Below are positions 32,101 through 45,504 of a stretch of 64,000 nucleotides of DNA, piece by piece (within the stretch, counting starts at the first letter, position 1; each line of letters opens with the position of its first letter). The translations under genes and the position numbers were made by a program. Source of the DNA: Punica granatum (Eukaryota > Streptophyta > Magnoliopsida > Myrtales > Lythraceae); contig NC_045134.1 in assembly GCF_007655135.1 (NCBI RefSeq), forward strand, positions 15,706,068-15,770,067, read 5' to 3'. The notes beneath the pieces are model-generated. The model made no database searches and had not been told where the DNA came from. It saw only the letters and a list, made by a program, of their open reading frames with translations.

Positions 32101-34224
32101 GACGACCAGAGGAAAAGACCTGACCGGCACCCGATGAAGAAACGACTCTACGGGAGGCTCCCGGTGGTCTTTTGGTGCGAGATCGGTGGCATTGGACTCC
32201 TAACTGAGTGAGGATCATACCTGCAGTGGTTTCATGAGGATTAGACATGTCTATTTTCTTGAAAGATGCAAAGAAAACCGGTAAAAAAACTGGAAAAATC
32301 TGTGAAGGGAGAAAGGAGAGAAAAGGCGGTGGTGCACGGTTGAACGGCTCTCGGCACGTGACCACCTTGTCACGAGGAAGAGTGAGGGTTGTGAGGAACC
32401 CCTATGAAGTGATGGCATGACTCGCCATGGTCGTGGGAAGAAATGGCGTGCCAAGGATCCCGGGGTGGCCATGGAAACCCGTTTCTGCACTGTTTCTGCT
32501 ACCTGCTGAAACGGTGTGTTGGAGGCTTCAAATGCTAAAACTAGGTTCGGAAATGGATTTAGAAGGTCGAAAACATGTGGGGTAAGAAGTTTGGTCAAGG
32601 CTCGAGCAAAGTTGGGGGGCGGGACTCGCCTAGGAACCGAGAAAGTACCTAGAGGCCCGATTCTGAAATGTTCTAGATCTGCATGCTGGGAGCTTCAAAT
32701 GCTGAAACTAACACCGGAAATGGACTCGGGAGGTCGAACACATGTGGGATATGAAGTTTGGTCAAGTTTGGTTCGGGTTGGGTGGCGGTCGCTGGAAAAC
32801 GGTTGAGTTTTCCGGCATTTTCGGCCTTGGACGGGCTGAGGGAGAGCTGGACGATTTTTGGAAAAATGCTGAAGTTTGGGAGGGCTTTGGAGGTTCTCCT
32901 AGAGTGAGAAAGCTAGAGAGATGATGGAAGTTGAGTTGTGATTAAGTTAATGATGCAATGGGCTTATAAAGGAAGACTAAATGACAAGATTAAGTGGAGT
33001 TAAGTGCAATTAAGTGGTGCTTAGGGGATCCGAATTTTTGGAGGGAAGATTAGGGTGGGGAAGTTGTCATGTTGAGTGTAGGGGAAGTTAGGGGAAAGTG
33101 GATGGGAGGTGATGGATGGGAGAAGGGAAGTGATGGGTGTAAGAAGATATTTTGAAAATGTGTGGTGGAGGCTCATTTGGCTTGTCTTTAGAGGAGAGCC
33201 ATGGCTCGCGGCTCGGCTCGGCTCGGCTCGGCTCGGCTCGGCTTGGCTAGCTCAAGGGTCCCACTTGATTAGGAAGAAAGCCGGAAAATGCTTGAGACCC
33301 GATTGAGCTTGCATCCGACCTCCGATGTCCAATTAATTTGAAGATTTGGAATGCTTGAACTACGAGGATTTGAATGAGCCCAATATCGCCATGCGTCGTG
33401 TGGACGAACGTTCGGGCGACTCGACGCCTCGAGTCTCGGAGTGGAGTTTAGTGCCCCTCGACCCCCGAATGACCTTTGTGCATCCTTGCATTTGTTTTGG
33501 CGATCCTATTGCCCCGTGAGTGATTGTTGGCTCGTTGTCCTCGGTCGGGGACCGTTGGCCCGGGAAGACCTAGGGACTTTGACCGGGATTTTCTCAGTGT
33601 GCCTTGAATGCCTTGAGGTGCTCGGGGTTATTGTGAGGCGCTCAGAGATCGTTGTGGTCTCTGCTTTCCGTGGAAATTCCCGAAGGCTCGCCGGGAGACG
33701 TTCATAACCACTGAGACGTACCTCGGGAGGCCGAGTTGGGTTCCGGAAGGTCATCTGAAGCTTGTTCCCCGACTTTGATGGTCCCTGGGTGCCTGTGGGC
33801 CAGTTTTGAGGGGCCGTTTGTTTGTCAGTGGAGCGAACCCCGGGAGCCCTGTCAGAAAAGGCGTCCGTGGGGGATCGGGTGTCCCGGCTTAAGCAGGATG
33901 CCCCGAAAATGTGTCCGGACATCTCGTTGGTCACTTTGGCACTGAGGGGGATTTTTGAAGCCCCATATTGGGCACCTTTCGGTGCTTCGGTGACTCGGCG
34001 ATGAATAGTGCCTCAGTGTCAGTTCCGCTGTCTCGGGGATTCCTTGTCCGTTCGTTCTTTTGACTGCTCTCTTCCACCCTTCTCGGTAGACCGTGCTCTT
34101 GTTCCCATTGCTCGTGACCCGTGCCCGCGTATTTGCCCCTGATTGTCGGGTGGTGAATAATGCCCCGGGCTTCGATAGGGAATCCTCGCGTGGGGAGCCG
34201 GCGGGCCAAAATAGGGTGCTGACA
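29124..34224 (-). mobile_element. 3' LTR of element E (5101 bp)
   Basis: Minus strand: starts TGTCAGCACCC at 34224 and ends GTGCGCACA at 29124. Against the 5' LTR it lacks 23 bp near 33.43 kb and has one extra GCTCG unit near 33.21 kb. TATA-like site at 32963-32970 and donor-like site at 31621/31620 (minus). Confidence 0.93.
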
Positions 34225-34238
34225 GCTTGCCCCTCTTT
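34225..34238 (-). promoter_or_regulatory. Polypurine tract of element E
   Basis: Minus strand AAAGAGGGGCAAGC directly before the 3' LTR start. It is identical to the tracts of A and B. Confidence 0.85.
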
Positions 34239-34479
34239 GGTTGCATGCTCGGTTAGAGGATGTAGCCAAAGACCACGAGAGGCACCCTTTTTTGGTCTCG
34301 GCGACCGCTTCTGTTGTCGCTCTCTATGATAGCTTGCTTCCCCGTGTTGGATATTTAGGGAGGATGTGCAAAGGTGACCGAACCTGTCGTAGGGTAACCA
34401 CCTAATTAGGAAGCGAATATCCTGAAATGTAGACGAGGGGTCTAATCCCGCACGATAGCATGTGTAGGGCCAAGGCCCG

Positions 34480-37365
34480 CGGGGAGCGGTGAAGTTACTA
34501 GGCCGAAGCCCGAGGAAAGCAGTAAAATGGACGCGAAGTCCGGAAAGCAGTAAAGTGGACGCGAAGTCCGGAAAGCGATAAAGTGGACGCGAAGTCCGGA
34601 AAGCAGTAAAGTGGACGCGGAGTCCGTGGACGCGAAGTCCGGAAAGCAGTAAAGTGGACGCGGAGTCCGTGGACGCGAAGTCCGGAAAGCGGTAAAGAGG
34701 ACGCGAAGTCCGGAAAGCGGTAAAGTGGACGCGAAGTCCGTGGACGCGAAGTCCGGAAAGCGGTAAAGTGGACGCGAAGTCCGGAAAGCGGTAAAGTGGA
34801 CGCAAAGTCCGTGAACGCGAAGTCCGGAAAGCGGTAAAGTGGACGCGAAGTCCGGAAAGCAGTAAAGTGGACGCGAAGACCGTGGACGCGAAGTCCGGAA
34901 AGCAGTAAAGTGGACGCGAAGTCTGGAAAGCAGTAAAGTGGACGAGAAGTCCTTGGACGCGAAGTCCGGAAAGCAATAAAGTGGACGCGAAGTCCGAAAA
35001 GCAGTAAAGTGGACGTGAAGTCCGTGGACGTGAAGTCCGGAAAGCGATAAGTGGACGCGAAGTCCGTGGACGCGAAGTCCGGAAAGCGATAAAGTGGACG
35101 CGAAGTCCGTGGACGCGGAGTCCGGAAAGCAGTAAAGTGGACGCGAAGTCCGTGGACGCGAAGTCCGGAAAGCGATAAAGTGGATGCGAAGTCCCGAAAG
35201 AAGTAAAGTGGACGCGAAGTCCGTGGACGCGAAGTCCGGAAAGCAGTAAAGTGGACGCGAAGTCCGTGGACGCGAAGTCCGGAAAGCGATAAAGTGGACG
35301 CGAAGTCCGGAAAGCAGTAAAGTGGACGCGAAGTCCGTGGACGCGAAGTCCGGAAAGCGATAATGTGGACGCGAAGTCCGGAAAGAAGTAAAGTGGACGC
35401 GAAGTCCGTGGACGCGAAGTCCGGAAAGCAGTAAAGTGGACGCGAAGTCCGTGGACGCGAAGTCCGGAAAGCAGTAAAGTGGACGCGAAGTCCGTGGACG
35501 CGAAGTCCGGAAAGCAGTAAAGTGGACGCGAAGTCCGTGGACGCGAAGTCCGGAAAGCGATAATGTGGACGCGAAGTCCGGAAAGCAGTAAAGTGGACGC
35601 GAAGTCCGTGGACGCGAAGTCCGGAAAGCGATAAAGTGGACGCGAAGTCCGGAAAGCGATAATGTGGACGCGAAGTCCGGAAAGCAGTAAAGTGGACGCG
35701 AAGACCGTGGACGCGAAGTCCGGAAAGCAGTAAAGTGGACGCGAAGTCTGGAAAGCAGTAAAGTGGACGAGAAGTCCTTGGACGCGAAGTCCGGAAAGCA
35801 ATAAAGTGGACGCGAAGTCCGAAAAGCAGTAAAGTGGACGTGAAGTCCGTGGACGTGAAGTCCGGAAAGCGATAAGTGGACGCGAAGTCCGTGGACGCGA
35901 AGTCCGGAAAGCGATAAAGTGGACGCGAAGTCCGTGGACGCGGAGTCCGGAAAGCAGTAAAGTGGACGCGAAGTCCGTGGACGCGAAGTCCGGAAAGCGA
36001 TAAAGTGGATGCGAAGTCCCGAAAGAAGTAAAGTGGACGCGAAGTCCGTGGACGCGAAGTCCGGAAAGCAGTAAAGTGGACGCGAAGTCCGTGGACGCGA
36101 AGTCCGGAAAGCGATAAAGTGGACGCGAAGTCCGTGGACGCGAAGTCCGGAAAGCAGTAAAGTGGACGCGAAGTCCGTGGACGCGAAGTCCGGAAAGCGA
36201 TAATGTGGACGCGAAGTCCGGAAAGAAGTAAAGTGGACGCGAAGTCCGTGGACGCGAAGTCCGGAAAGCAGTAAAGTGGACGCGAAGTCCGTGGACGCGA
36301 AGTCCGGAAAGCGATAAAGTGGACGCGAAGTCCGTGGACGCGAAGTCCGGAAAGCAGTAAAGTGGACGCGAAGTCCGTGGACGCGAAGTCCGGAAAGGAG
36401 TAAAGTGGACGCGAAGTCAGTGGACGCGAAGTCCGGAAAGCTGTAAAGTGGACGCGAAGTCCGTGGACGCGAAGTCCGGAAAACGATAAAGTGGACGCGA
36501 TGTCCGTGGACGCGAAGTCCGGAAAGCAGTAAAGTGGACGCGAAGTCCGCGGACGCGAAGTCCGGAAAGCAGTAAAGTGGACGCGAAGTCCGGAAAGCAG
36601 TAAAGTGGACGCGAAGTCCGTGGACGCGAAGTCCGGAAAGCAGTAAAGTGGACGCGAAGTCCGTGGACGCGAAGTCCGGAAAGCAGTAAAGTGGACGCGA
36701 AGTCCGTGGACGCGAAGTCCGGAAAGCAGTAAAGTGGACGCGAAGTCCGTGGACGCGAAGTCCGGAAAGCGATAATGTGGACGCGAAGTCCGGAAAGCAG
36801 TAAAGTGGACGCGAAGTCCGTGGACGCGAAGTCCGGAAAGCAGTAAAGTGGACGCGAAGTCCGTGGACGCGAAGTCCGGAAAGCAGTAAAGTGGACGCGA
36901 AGTCCGTGGACGCGAAGTCCGGAAAGCGATAATGTGGACGCGAAGTCCGGAAAGCAGTAAAGTGGACGCGAAGTCCGTGGACGCGAAGTCCGTGGACGCG
37001 AAGTCCGGAAAGCAGTAAAGTGGACGCGAAGTCCGTGGACGCGAAGTCCGGAAAGCAGTAAAGTGGACGCGAAGTCCGTGGACGCGAAGTCCGTGGACAC
37101 GAAGTCCGGAAAGCGATAAAGTGGACGCGAAGTCCGTGGACGCGAAGTCCGGAAAGCAGTAAAGTGGACGCGAAGTCCGGAAAGCAGTAAAGTGGACGCG
37201 AAGTCCGAAAAGCGATAAAGTGGACGCGAAGTCCATAAAGCATTAAAGTGGACGTGAAGTCCGTGGACGCGAAGTCCGGAAAGCAGTAAAGTGGACGCGA
37301 AGTCCGTGGACGCGAAGTCCGTGGACGCGAAGTCCGGAAAGCGATAAAGTGGATAGAGAGCAAGG
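34480..37365 (-). repeat. Pre-PPT tandem array of E (2.9 kb)
   Basis: The array mixes a 28-bp unit (plus strand GTGGACGCGAAGTCC followed by GGAAAGCAGTAAA) and a 43-bp unit with the first 15 bases doubled. Each 15-mer holds GGACTTCGCGTCC on the sense strand, a 4-bp stem with a 5-base loop. A stretch near 34.86-35.3 kb is repeated 825 bp later, including private variants (GAAGACCGTGG, GATAAGTGG, GGATGCGAAGTCCCG). Because 28 and 43 are both 1 modulo 3 and the unit lacks stops on the minus strand, frames of up to 973 codons arise in all three phases. These are not genes. Confidence 0.93.
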
Positions 37366-40300
37366 GAAAGTAAGGGCGGGAAAGGATGCCAAGTAGTTCG
37401 TCGGGGATGTCGGCAGAGGTAGACTGTCCCGCTCCAAATCGAGCTTGTTATCTGTCTTTTCCTTGAGTTAGGGCCAAGAGAATTCTCTGTTATGCCTTCC
37501 ACTCGGTTCGAATCCCCAATCTGTCGCACAAGCCAATCGCGTGTTCGTCAAGAAGGAGATGCCCCCCGGGGTTCCATGCGTATCTGCAGAGAAGAGCATA
37601 ACTCTTCGTTAGTCATGTGGACAGTGGCGCGCGCCAAGTGTACAGGGCTGATGCTGTCCCGAAGGTGTTGATCTGCTGTAGATTGGCGTTGCTGCTGCGA
37701 TGAAGTTGCTTCGTCGATGCTTTGCCCTTGGGGTGGCGGTGTGTTTGATCTGCCGGAAGCCGGCTTTGCTGCTAGGGCGATTACTCTTTGCCCTGCCGGA
37801 TGTCAGCTCTGTCACAGTGGCGTTTGTAGTTCGCTAGGGACGCCCGGTTGTGCGATGAGGGATTCGAACTCTGGGGTAGAGTGCCTACGTATCCCGAGGA
37901 GTCGGGAATCAGAGTCTGCAGTAGTTCTCGCGTTTGTTGTACTTGTGATCCTGACATCATTAGTAAGTCATGGAGGTTACTAACAACGTGTAAGCGCGGG
38001 TAAAAAGATGTCTTTGAGACGCATGCTCTTTAGTTTCGAGTCGCCTGAGCGACCCGCAAAGAGTTTTTGTTTTAGCGATGCGAATGGGATCCTGCTTTCA
38101 GAGGCCCCGATGTGAGGCCTCCGGGGCTCCTGTTGGCCTTGCTTGGGCATATCGAGACGTTCTCAAAGGTGCCCAAGCGGCTCTATCGGTTGTTCGACGC
38201 GCCTGTGAACTTAGGACCCTTCTTATCAAGGTGCCGTAGGGCGGCTGCATTTGTAACCCGCATGGGGAATTTTGTTCAAATTTGGTCAGACCTCGGTCTA
38301 GTCATTTTCAGAGTGTTATGACTAGACTCCCGGAAAAAAATGTCTAGGATTTTGGCTTTGTGGTAGCCGATTGAAGGGTGGTTGTGACCCATTTTGGAGT
38401 TATGTAAATGACAAGGAGAAAAGAGAAAGCTTAGAGAGCACGTTGCCCCAAGCTAAAAGGATACACGGGTTCACGCCTGCAGCGAAATGTACCCCCTTTT
38501 TGTCTTTTCGCGGTGTGGGCTGCGCCAAACTCCTCGGATGGCGTGCTCGGTTGTCCACTACGCCTGGGGAAGAATCCGCCTTGGAAAGTTGAGTTATGTT
38601 GAAGAGCCGATCGGGGATCGCGTTGGAGTAGACATCCAGGCCATTTCCCTTGGGGATCCCTAGCTCGCGCAGTGTGCGAGAGCCTCGGGTGACTGTTTTG
38701 TTTATCTCTCGTTTTGCTCTCCTTTTACTACGGTCACCCACCTCGGGGCCGCACCTCTCAACCTAAAGGGGATGAACTCTCCTTTTGCCACGACCGCCCG
38801 CCTCGGGATTTTCGGTCATGCCTCTCTTTTGCCCTAGCTTTTACCTAGGTCGCCCCGAGGGGTTTTCGACCTAGCGGGCTCGATTCTTTTATCTCTCGAG
38901 TTTGCAAGGGTGAAGTGCTCGAATGATTCGACGTTCGAGTGCGTTACGCTCTGTCTCCGTCGAGGAGTTGCGACTGCTGCTTCCCTTTTTGTTGGGATTT
39001 GTTCATTTCTTTTGGATCGGGGGTGCCGGTGCTTTTGGTGAACCTCGGCATTGCCCCATTTTTTATTGACGGGTTTTTCCCGCTTCTTTTCTCTCTCTCT
39101 TCATTGGCGGGTTTATCCCGCTTCTTTTCGCTCTGTTTTTTTCCTAGCAGCTGGGGTCTGTATTGTGCCCCTTGTACTTGTTTGAAACTCCTCGACTTTG
39201 CGTCATCGAGGCTGCTTTTGTTTGCTTCGCCCCATGGAGACTTGATGTACTTTGTTGTCCTAGCCCAATTTTGTGAGGGCTGGTTTTCTCAGAAGTCTGA
39301 TGCTTGTGCACTCAAAAGCCGAACTTCGCGTCTTTTGTCCTTGCAAACTTTACAAGTCCTTTCCCCTATTGTCTAAAACGAAAACAAAATTGCCCCAGGA
39401 GTGTGGGTGACCAAGGTTGCCTCCGCGTGAATGTTGGACAGGGATGCCCCGGTCTTTGTGATTTGTGTCGGGCGTCTTGTACAACCATCGTCCCCGATCG
39501 TGCTTGTGGTTCCAGCATCAGTTGTACGCCGGAAAGGTGTGCTCTCGAAGCCGATAGGCATGTTTGTTTGTCGATTGAGACGGTTGCGCTGAAGGCATGC
39601 AGCTCGTTCGGATGCTTCCGTCGTCGGCTTCATAGGGGGTACCTCCTTGTCGGGCCCTTTCCCTACTAAAGTATAGGAAGAAAGACCCGATAGGAGTTCT
39701 CGGGGAGGTGTGAACCCGCGCATCGCTCTTCGCCCGCGACTGGCGTGTCCCTGTGAAGGATGACAAAGAGGATGATGCATTAGGCGATTATGCGGTGGAA
39801 TGTGTGGTAAGAAATGTAAGGTGGACCCATGGGAGGTTCCCTCATCCAGCGCGCGACCCGTGGGTGCCGCGCGTGGGGGACACTCAATTCCGGGAGTCTA
39901 ATCATCACCACCCTGGGGTGGTCAGACTGTGATCGTGAGCCGTATAGGCGTACTTTCCCCAATTGCTGGTTGGCATGCACAGCCGTCCTAGGGAAGGCTC
40001 GAGAAGCCGGATCCCAAGAGGACAGACGAATCGAACAATTCCGACAAAACCAATAGGGCGTCCTGAGAACTGTCCTAATGCCCCTTTCTTGTCCGGAGTC
40101 CGCTTGGGAATGTATTAAGATAAATGTAAAAAGAGAGTTTAGGGAAAAGTGCATGTTGCCCCAGTGGCTGGTTGATGGCCACAGTGGAAGGTGGGCAGGG
40201 ATCATTCTCCGGTCGGAGATGTGACCGTGCTAGTGACTCTCGCAGCGGGTGGGCAGGGCCATGCTCTGTTCGTCAGAGCCGTTGCTTGTGATCTTTTGCG

Positions 40301-40380
40301 GTTGAAGGATTAGACTTGCTCCTCGGAGTATCGCTTGGATGAATTTGAATCCAAGTCGATTTTTGACTTTAGATGAGCCT
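37366..40380 (-). other. Unique conserved interior of E between the two arrays
   Basis: Non-coding 3.0 kb, collinear in inverse with A (about 11.6-14.2 kb) and, in the same orientation, with C (about 53.3-56.1 kb). It has paired CGGGAAAAACCCGCC palindromes (near 39.07-39.13 kb) and the CTAGGTCG stem-loop (38845-38874). Short frames here are shared between copies only because the DNA itself is similar. Confidence 0.7.
38845..38874 (-). ncRNA. Conserved stem-loop in the 3' internal region (E)
   Basis: On the minus strand CTAGGTCG...CGACCTAG with an inner CCCC/GGGG stem, identical to the A copy. Presumed cis-acting RNA element; the role is unknown. Confidence 0.5.
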
Positions 40381-40384
40381 GAAA

Positions 40385-41310
40385 GCAGTAGATGCGAGGT
40401 GTCAAAACCTGAAAGCAGTAAATACTGGGCCAGGGCCCGAAAGCTGTAAATGTAGGACCAAGGCCCGAAAGCAGTAAATGCAAGATCGAGGCCCGATGCG
40501 GGGCCGAAGCCCAAAAATAGGGCCGGAGCCCGCTGCAGGGCCGAAACCCAAAAGTAAATGCAGGGCCGGAGGCCGATGTATGGTCGAAGCCTAATGCAGT
40601 AAATGCGGGGTCGAAGCCCAATGCAGGGTCGGAGCCCGATGCAGTAAATGCAGGGCCGGAGCCCGATGCAGGGTCGGAGCCCGATGCGGGGCCGAAGCCC
40701 AATGCAATAAATGCGAGGCCGGAGCCCGATGTAGGGCTGGAGCCCGATGCGGGGCTGAAGCCCAATGCAGTAAATGCAGGGCCGGAGCCCAATGCGGGGC
40801 CGAAGCCCGATGCAGTAAATGCGGGGCCGGAGTCCGATGCAGGGCCGGAGCCCGATGCGGGGCCGAGGCCCGATGCAATAAATGCGGGGCCGGAGCCCGA
40901 TGCAGGGCTGGAGCCCGATGAGGGGCCGAGGCCCGATGCAGTAAATGCGGGGCCGGAGCCCGATGCGGGGCCGAGGCCCGATGCAGTAAATGCGGGGCCG
41001 GAGCCCGATGCGGGGCCGAGGCCCGATGCAGTAAATGCGGGGCCGGAGCCCGATGCGGGGCCGAAGCCCGATGCAATAAATGCGGGGCCGGAGCCCGATG
41101 CGGGGCCGAAGCCCGATGCAATAAATGCGGGGCCGGAGCCTGATGCGGGGCAGAGGCCCGATGCAGTAAATGCGAGGCCGGAGCCCGATGCAGGGCTGGA
41201 GCCCAATGCGGGGCCGAAGCCCGATGCAATAAATGCGGGGCCGGAGCCCGATGCAGGGCCGGAGCCCGATGCGGGGCCGAAGCCCGATGCAGTAAATGCG
41301 GGGTTGATAG
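40385..41310 (-). repeat. Array of 18-bp hairpin units in E
   Basis: On the sense (minus) strand, units such as GCATCGGGCTCCGGCCCC and GCATCGGGCTTCGGCCCC with GCATTTACTGC or GCATTTATTGC spacers. It corresponds to 10975-11575 in A and about 56090-56935 in C. Open frames of 212-370 codons follow from the period of nine. Confidence 0.88.
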
Positions 41311-42985
41311 GAAAGTGCAAGAAATGCGAAATCAAAGGTCAATGCTGAGGAATAGCGTGAGGCGCTGCAATGCGGTGACGCTGATTTGCTTGCGGTCTTG
41401 CTTTGTGGAGCAGGGATGAGGACTTAGTGTTGAAATCCCAAGGAGCTGGATGGATGTAAGACGTTTGTTGTCTCAATTGTGGTCGATCAGTATTCATGCT
41501 GTCTTCTTGTGTAGAATTTCCTACAATGGGAAAAGAAAACAATGAAGGAGCAAACTATATTCGCGATTTCAGCGTAAGGGCACAGGGGATTGAACTAGCC
41601 TGGTAGGCGTCATGCAAGCACACTGAGAGACATGCACAAGGTGTGTCGAGGATGCATGCATGGGCAAGGTAGGGGTGTACTCGCACGACGCGGAAAGGGC
41701 ACGCTCAGTTGTGCTGATGGAAGCACTTGTAGCATGGAGGGACGTGTGCTCAACCATGCAATGACGTAGTCGATTGCGCGGGATTAATGGGGAGCTAGTG
41801 TTGCTTGGATGGTTGGCCCTTGAGCTACTGATCGTCTCGCCGTGGAGGAAGGGTGAGGACCATGAGAGGTCCACCTACAAAAGCGGTCATAACTTTGTCT
41901 ACCGTGTGGTAGTGTTAATTATCGTGTAAAACAGTAAATGAATAGGATGCATGCAATGCATGAGTTTTCAAAAGCTAATGTTGTCGTTCACATTGACTCA
42001 AAAGGTTCAAAGTACAATGCAAATTTTGTAAAATAGAGCCTTAAGCTGATTTGCCACCACACTCGGGGTTTGAGCGAGCGCGGCCTCGAAAAGCACCGGA
42101 TCTAGGCGAGGGCCTTGCGGAGACATCCATCCTAGAGTGCATGTGTGGGTCTTCATGAGGCCCTTTCCTAGACCTCTCCAGGGCGGCGTTCGCTCAATCG
42201 AGCTCCTGACCGCATCTCTGCATCTTGGCACGAGTTTGGGAGAACTCCCTCTGAGGTGGTTGGCCGGCGAGTTCTTCGTTTCTCAGCGACCTCTTGGTGA
42301 TCGAACCTAGTGTTGATGAGGTCGATCATGCTGTCCCAGAGTATACGCCATCTGCATTTCGTGGCGGGTCGGTGAGGTCCTTGTGTGCTGGTGGATTCTG
42401 TCGAGGCGCGAGCAGGAGGCCGAGCGAGGCATCCCTTACCAAGACGACAGGAAAATCCGCTTTGGACTCGTCAACAGGAATGACATCCTATTTTTTTGAA
42501 AATTGCATGATGCGTGTGTGCGAAGAGAGTAAATGCCCACGGCTTAATAGAAATTACATGTACATCGCTCTTGAAATGGAAAAGACTCAAGTGGCACGCA
42601 GGCCGACTCTATGGACTGTTGTCGGCGTCGGGTTGAAGGCTTGCATGGAGGCATAGCACGATGCATGGTTCGGTGCTACAAGGACCGTGCTATCTATGGA
42701 TGGGGGCTCCCGACTCAAGGGTGTGAATTCCTTGAAATCGAGCGAGGATCTTTGGGGGCCGGTTCGGTGGCATAGCCGACTCGATCCGTTCCCTTACTCG
42801 GAACCTCTGACTAACCTAGCTTCCTATTTTGGCGCCCGTGGTATTTCGGACAAGGCACCTAAAGCTAGCATGATATGCAATGCATGCGTGAAATAAATGT
42901 GCGTAAGTAGATAAGCGGTAAACGACGGAAAGCGGTAAATAAACAAGCAAGCAAGCAAACGGGATTGAGCCCGAACCCTCTAGAT
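41311..42985 (-). other. 5' leader and unique stretch of E
   Basis: Non-coding, strongly similar in inverse to A 9300-10950. It includes the conserved leader block at 42725-42817 and an acceptor-like CTTTAG/GTGCC at 42859/42858 (minus). A 101-codon frame at 41569-41874 is matched in A (10407-10712), but the whole DNA there is similar, so I do not call it a gene. Confidence 0.7.
42725..42817 (-). promoter_or_regulatory. Conserved leader block (copy in E)
   Basis: Sense strand has GGTTCCGAGTAAGGGAACGG and ACCGAACCGGCCCCC, nearly identical to the copies in D, A and C. Candidate packaging or dimerisation signal by position and conservation. Confidence 0.55.
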
Positions 42986-43004
42986 GTCCCCAGTGGAGTC
43001 GCCA
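42986..43004 (-). promoter_or_regulatory. Primer-binding site of element E
   Basis: Minus strand TGGCGACTCCACTGGGGAC, three bases after the 5' LTR end. Identical to the sites of D and C. Confidence 0.85.
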
Positions 43005-45504
43005 AGCTGTGCGCACTCGAATTTCATCTCGTCGGGGCACGCATGCGCGCGCCTAAGCAAACGCGGCTTGGGAGTGTCCACCTTCCCGGGGACGCGCGAC
43101 GGACGCACGTGAGAAGGAGTCGCCACTTACTGTTTACGACCCGTAGGTCGAGGGCCGTTGAGTCGCCCGGGTCTAGGGGTACGGGGTACACCTAAATGCT
43201 AAGGCAATGGTCATGCGGAACCGAAAATTCCGAATTCGGGGGTTCTATTACGTGCGGGCCTATATCCCGCACGCCCTTTCGATACTCTAGTTTGCTAGGC
43301 TTGCCGTTTAGTTTATTTACCACGTGATTTAAGGTTGCACTTGACTCGCCCCTTTTTGACACTGTAAAATCGATGAATTGATCAAGTTGGGCCAAGAATC
43401 CAAAAGATGAGTAGGCTTGTGCGTCGAGGAATCGGTTCACTATCTTAGCGTTACAGTTCATCGAACCGTGATGGTCGATTCCCTGCGCGAACCGAAACCG
43501 CGAGTATTCGAGCTTACTCACCTTTTGGTAACAATAGACCGACTTAGCCAGTTAGACACTCGGACCTCTCGCTCACCGATCGGGGATCCTTACAAATGAA
43601 TGAGTGAGTGTACAGATAAAATCCTCGCAATGTTCTCTCGAATAATTACAAAGTGTAACCGAATAAGTAAATGGATCCCGACCGGTTTGCATTGGGCCAA
43701 TATTCCGCTTCGGCTCACCGTGTGTTTTGAATGACTGATAAATAAATTAAGGCAACGCGGGCTCAAAGAGCCGGGGGTCGGGTCCAATCGAACCGACGGT
43801 TTGCAGAAGAACCGATTAGTTCCCACTGTAACCGTTGGACCGATTAAGCTCCCGGGTGACATCTAAACACGTTTCACACATCCAATCCAAATTGCCTTTC
43901 ATATAGGCCATATTTGGAGTGTGATGGTGACTCGAGGCTAGATCCCATTCCGCACTCGGGTTGCACGCGCTCGGTGAATTAAGAGGCGTTGGACCTCGTG
44001 TTCGGTGATTTGGGGCGTTGAACCCCGTGCAACACGTAACCTATGGGTTCAGGCCCGAACCGCAATAAATCATCATAGGCAAGGATAAAACAGAAGAAAA
44101 CTGATAAAACTGACATGATACAGACAATAACTGACAACTATCAGTGAATACAGACAAGTGGTGTATTAAGTCGAGTGTACGTGATTTAATCAGTTATTAA
44201 TCGGGGTTGATTAGCAAACAATGTATCTAACCTAGGCAAACATAGATGGTGGATTAGAATAGGGTTCTAAGCCAATTACATGTGTGTGTTTGTTTTAAGA
44301 CTCTTATTCAGTTAAGTGTCGCTACGGTTTCACCGAATTATCCAAACTCGTGTTTTGACTCTTGATTGGAATCTATCATTCTGCTTATCCATTATCTAGT
44401 GTTTGATTAGGCCGAATGTATGATTAGTCCGGTTCTTTGTATTTTGTAACTGAAATAAAATGCTCCCCACCGAATCTACGATAGGAAGATAGAAACACCG
44501 AAAGTGGACGGAATGGGCCGTGTGAATGAAACTCGTACCCGAACGGGTAGCCCTTTTCCGTCCATAGATCGAGGCGTTTCCGGCTCCCTAGTGCCTAGGG
44601 TATCGGTGAATCAAGGAATGACGGTTATGCCCTTGGATGATAAAATTGTGATGTTCGTGTATAAATTGGAGATTTGCGTCACATGAAGGAGTCTAAGAAG
44701 GATTCTCATGCCCCGACTCGGGCCGCCTCAAATTGGGCCCGGACTCGAGTCAAGGCACGTGAGTACTCGCTAGACGTCAATTCTATTCGTGTTACGCGTC
44801 TCGGTATTTTGAAATTGTGAATTTTAGTGAAAAAGGGCATTCTCGCCGTTCCGTAAACCATCGATGCGTTTATGAATTAAGGATCGATTAACCCAATTAT
44901 TTGGTCCAAGTGATTTAATTAGCCGAATGATACGTCCCGTTTCTCCCATTCGTGAAATTATTCGGTGACGATCGTATCTTACATGCATGATACATCAAAC
45001 ACGATAATAACACACGTTTTAATCACATCGATGCCGCCATGGTCATAATCACGCAAAAGAGCATACAAACACGCACGAACAAAATATTTAAGCGGAATCA
45101 ATAAAACGGCATCGACTCAAGTGATAACAAAACGGATAAAACACGGGAATCGGCCCATCTCGAGGCGAAAGAGGGCCTCCCGGACTTGTGTGGTCCAAGG
45201 AACCCCTCGGCCGTATTCCATCAAGAATGACCGGGAGCTTTCGTGGCTCACACGGGTCGGGATGGTCTCTTCGGCCCCGATTTGGATCTTTTCCTATCAT
45301 GGCACATGAACTTATGCATCATACGGATATGATATGAGCACATAAATGGAATATGATGGACGTACGTGCATGGAAAGGCATGAGGAAGTCCGGATCTAGA
45401 AGAAAAATAGCAACTTTCATGCTTTCCGGTTTATAAATCACATTAACACTTCATAACAAGCAAACATCGGGGATCCTAGCTTCTCTAAGTCGTAGAGGAA
45501 TGTT

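Noticed and set aside
34442..37363. Overlapping minus-strand open frames of 973, 912 and 370 codons, and 649 codons at 33852-35801
   Set aside because: They translate a tandem array whose unit has no stop in any minus-strand frame. All phases are open at once, the 'proteins' are the same few peptides in rotation, and the frames run on into LTR sequence.
34480..37365. CRISPR-like array of short repeats
   Set aside because: Plant retrotransposon context; repeats are head-to-tail without unique spacers and there are no cas genes.
40230..41342. Open frames of 212-370 codons with GLRPRIG and GPASGSG repeats (also 10910-11719 and 56110-57020)
   Set aside because: Products of the 18-bp and 9-bp units; open in several frames on both strands. 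The antisense 'GPEPDAGPKP' frames are likewise artefacts.
43417..43599. Short frames repeated in both E LTRs (about 60-140 codons, many pairs)
   Set aside because: They are identical only because the LTRs are identical. There is no start context or domain, and equivalents are broken in the A, B and C LTRs.
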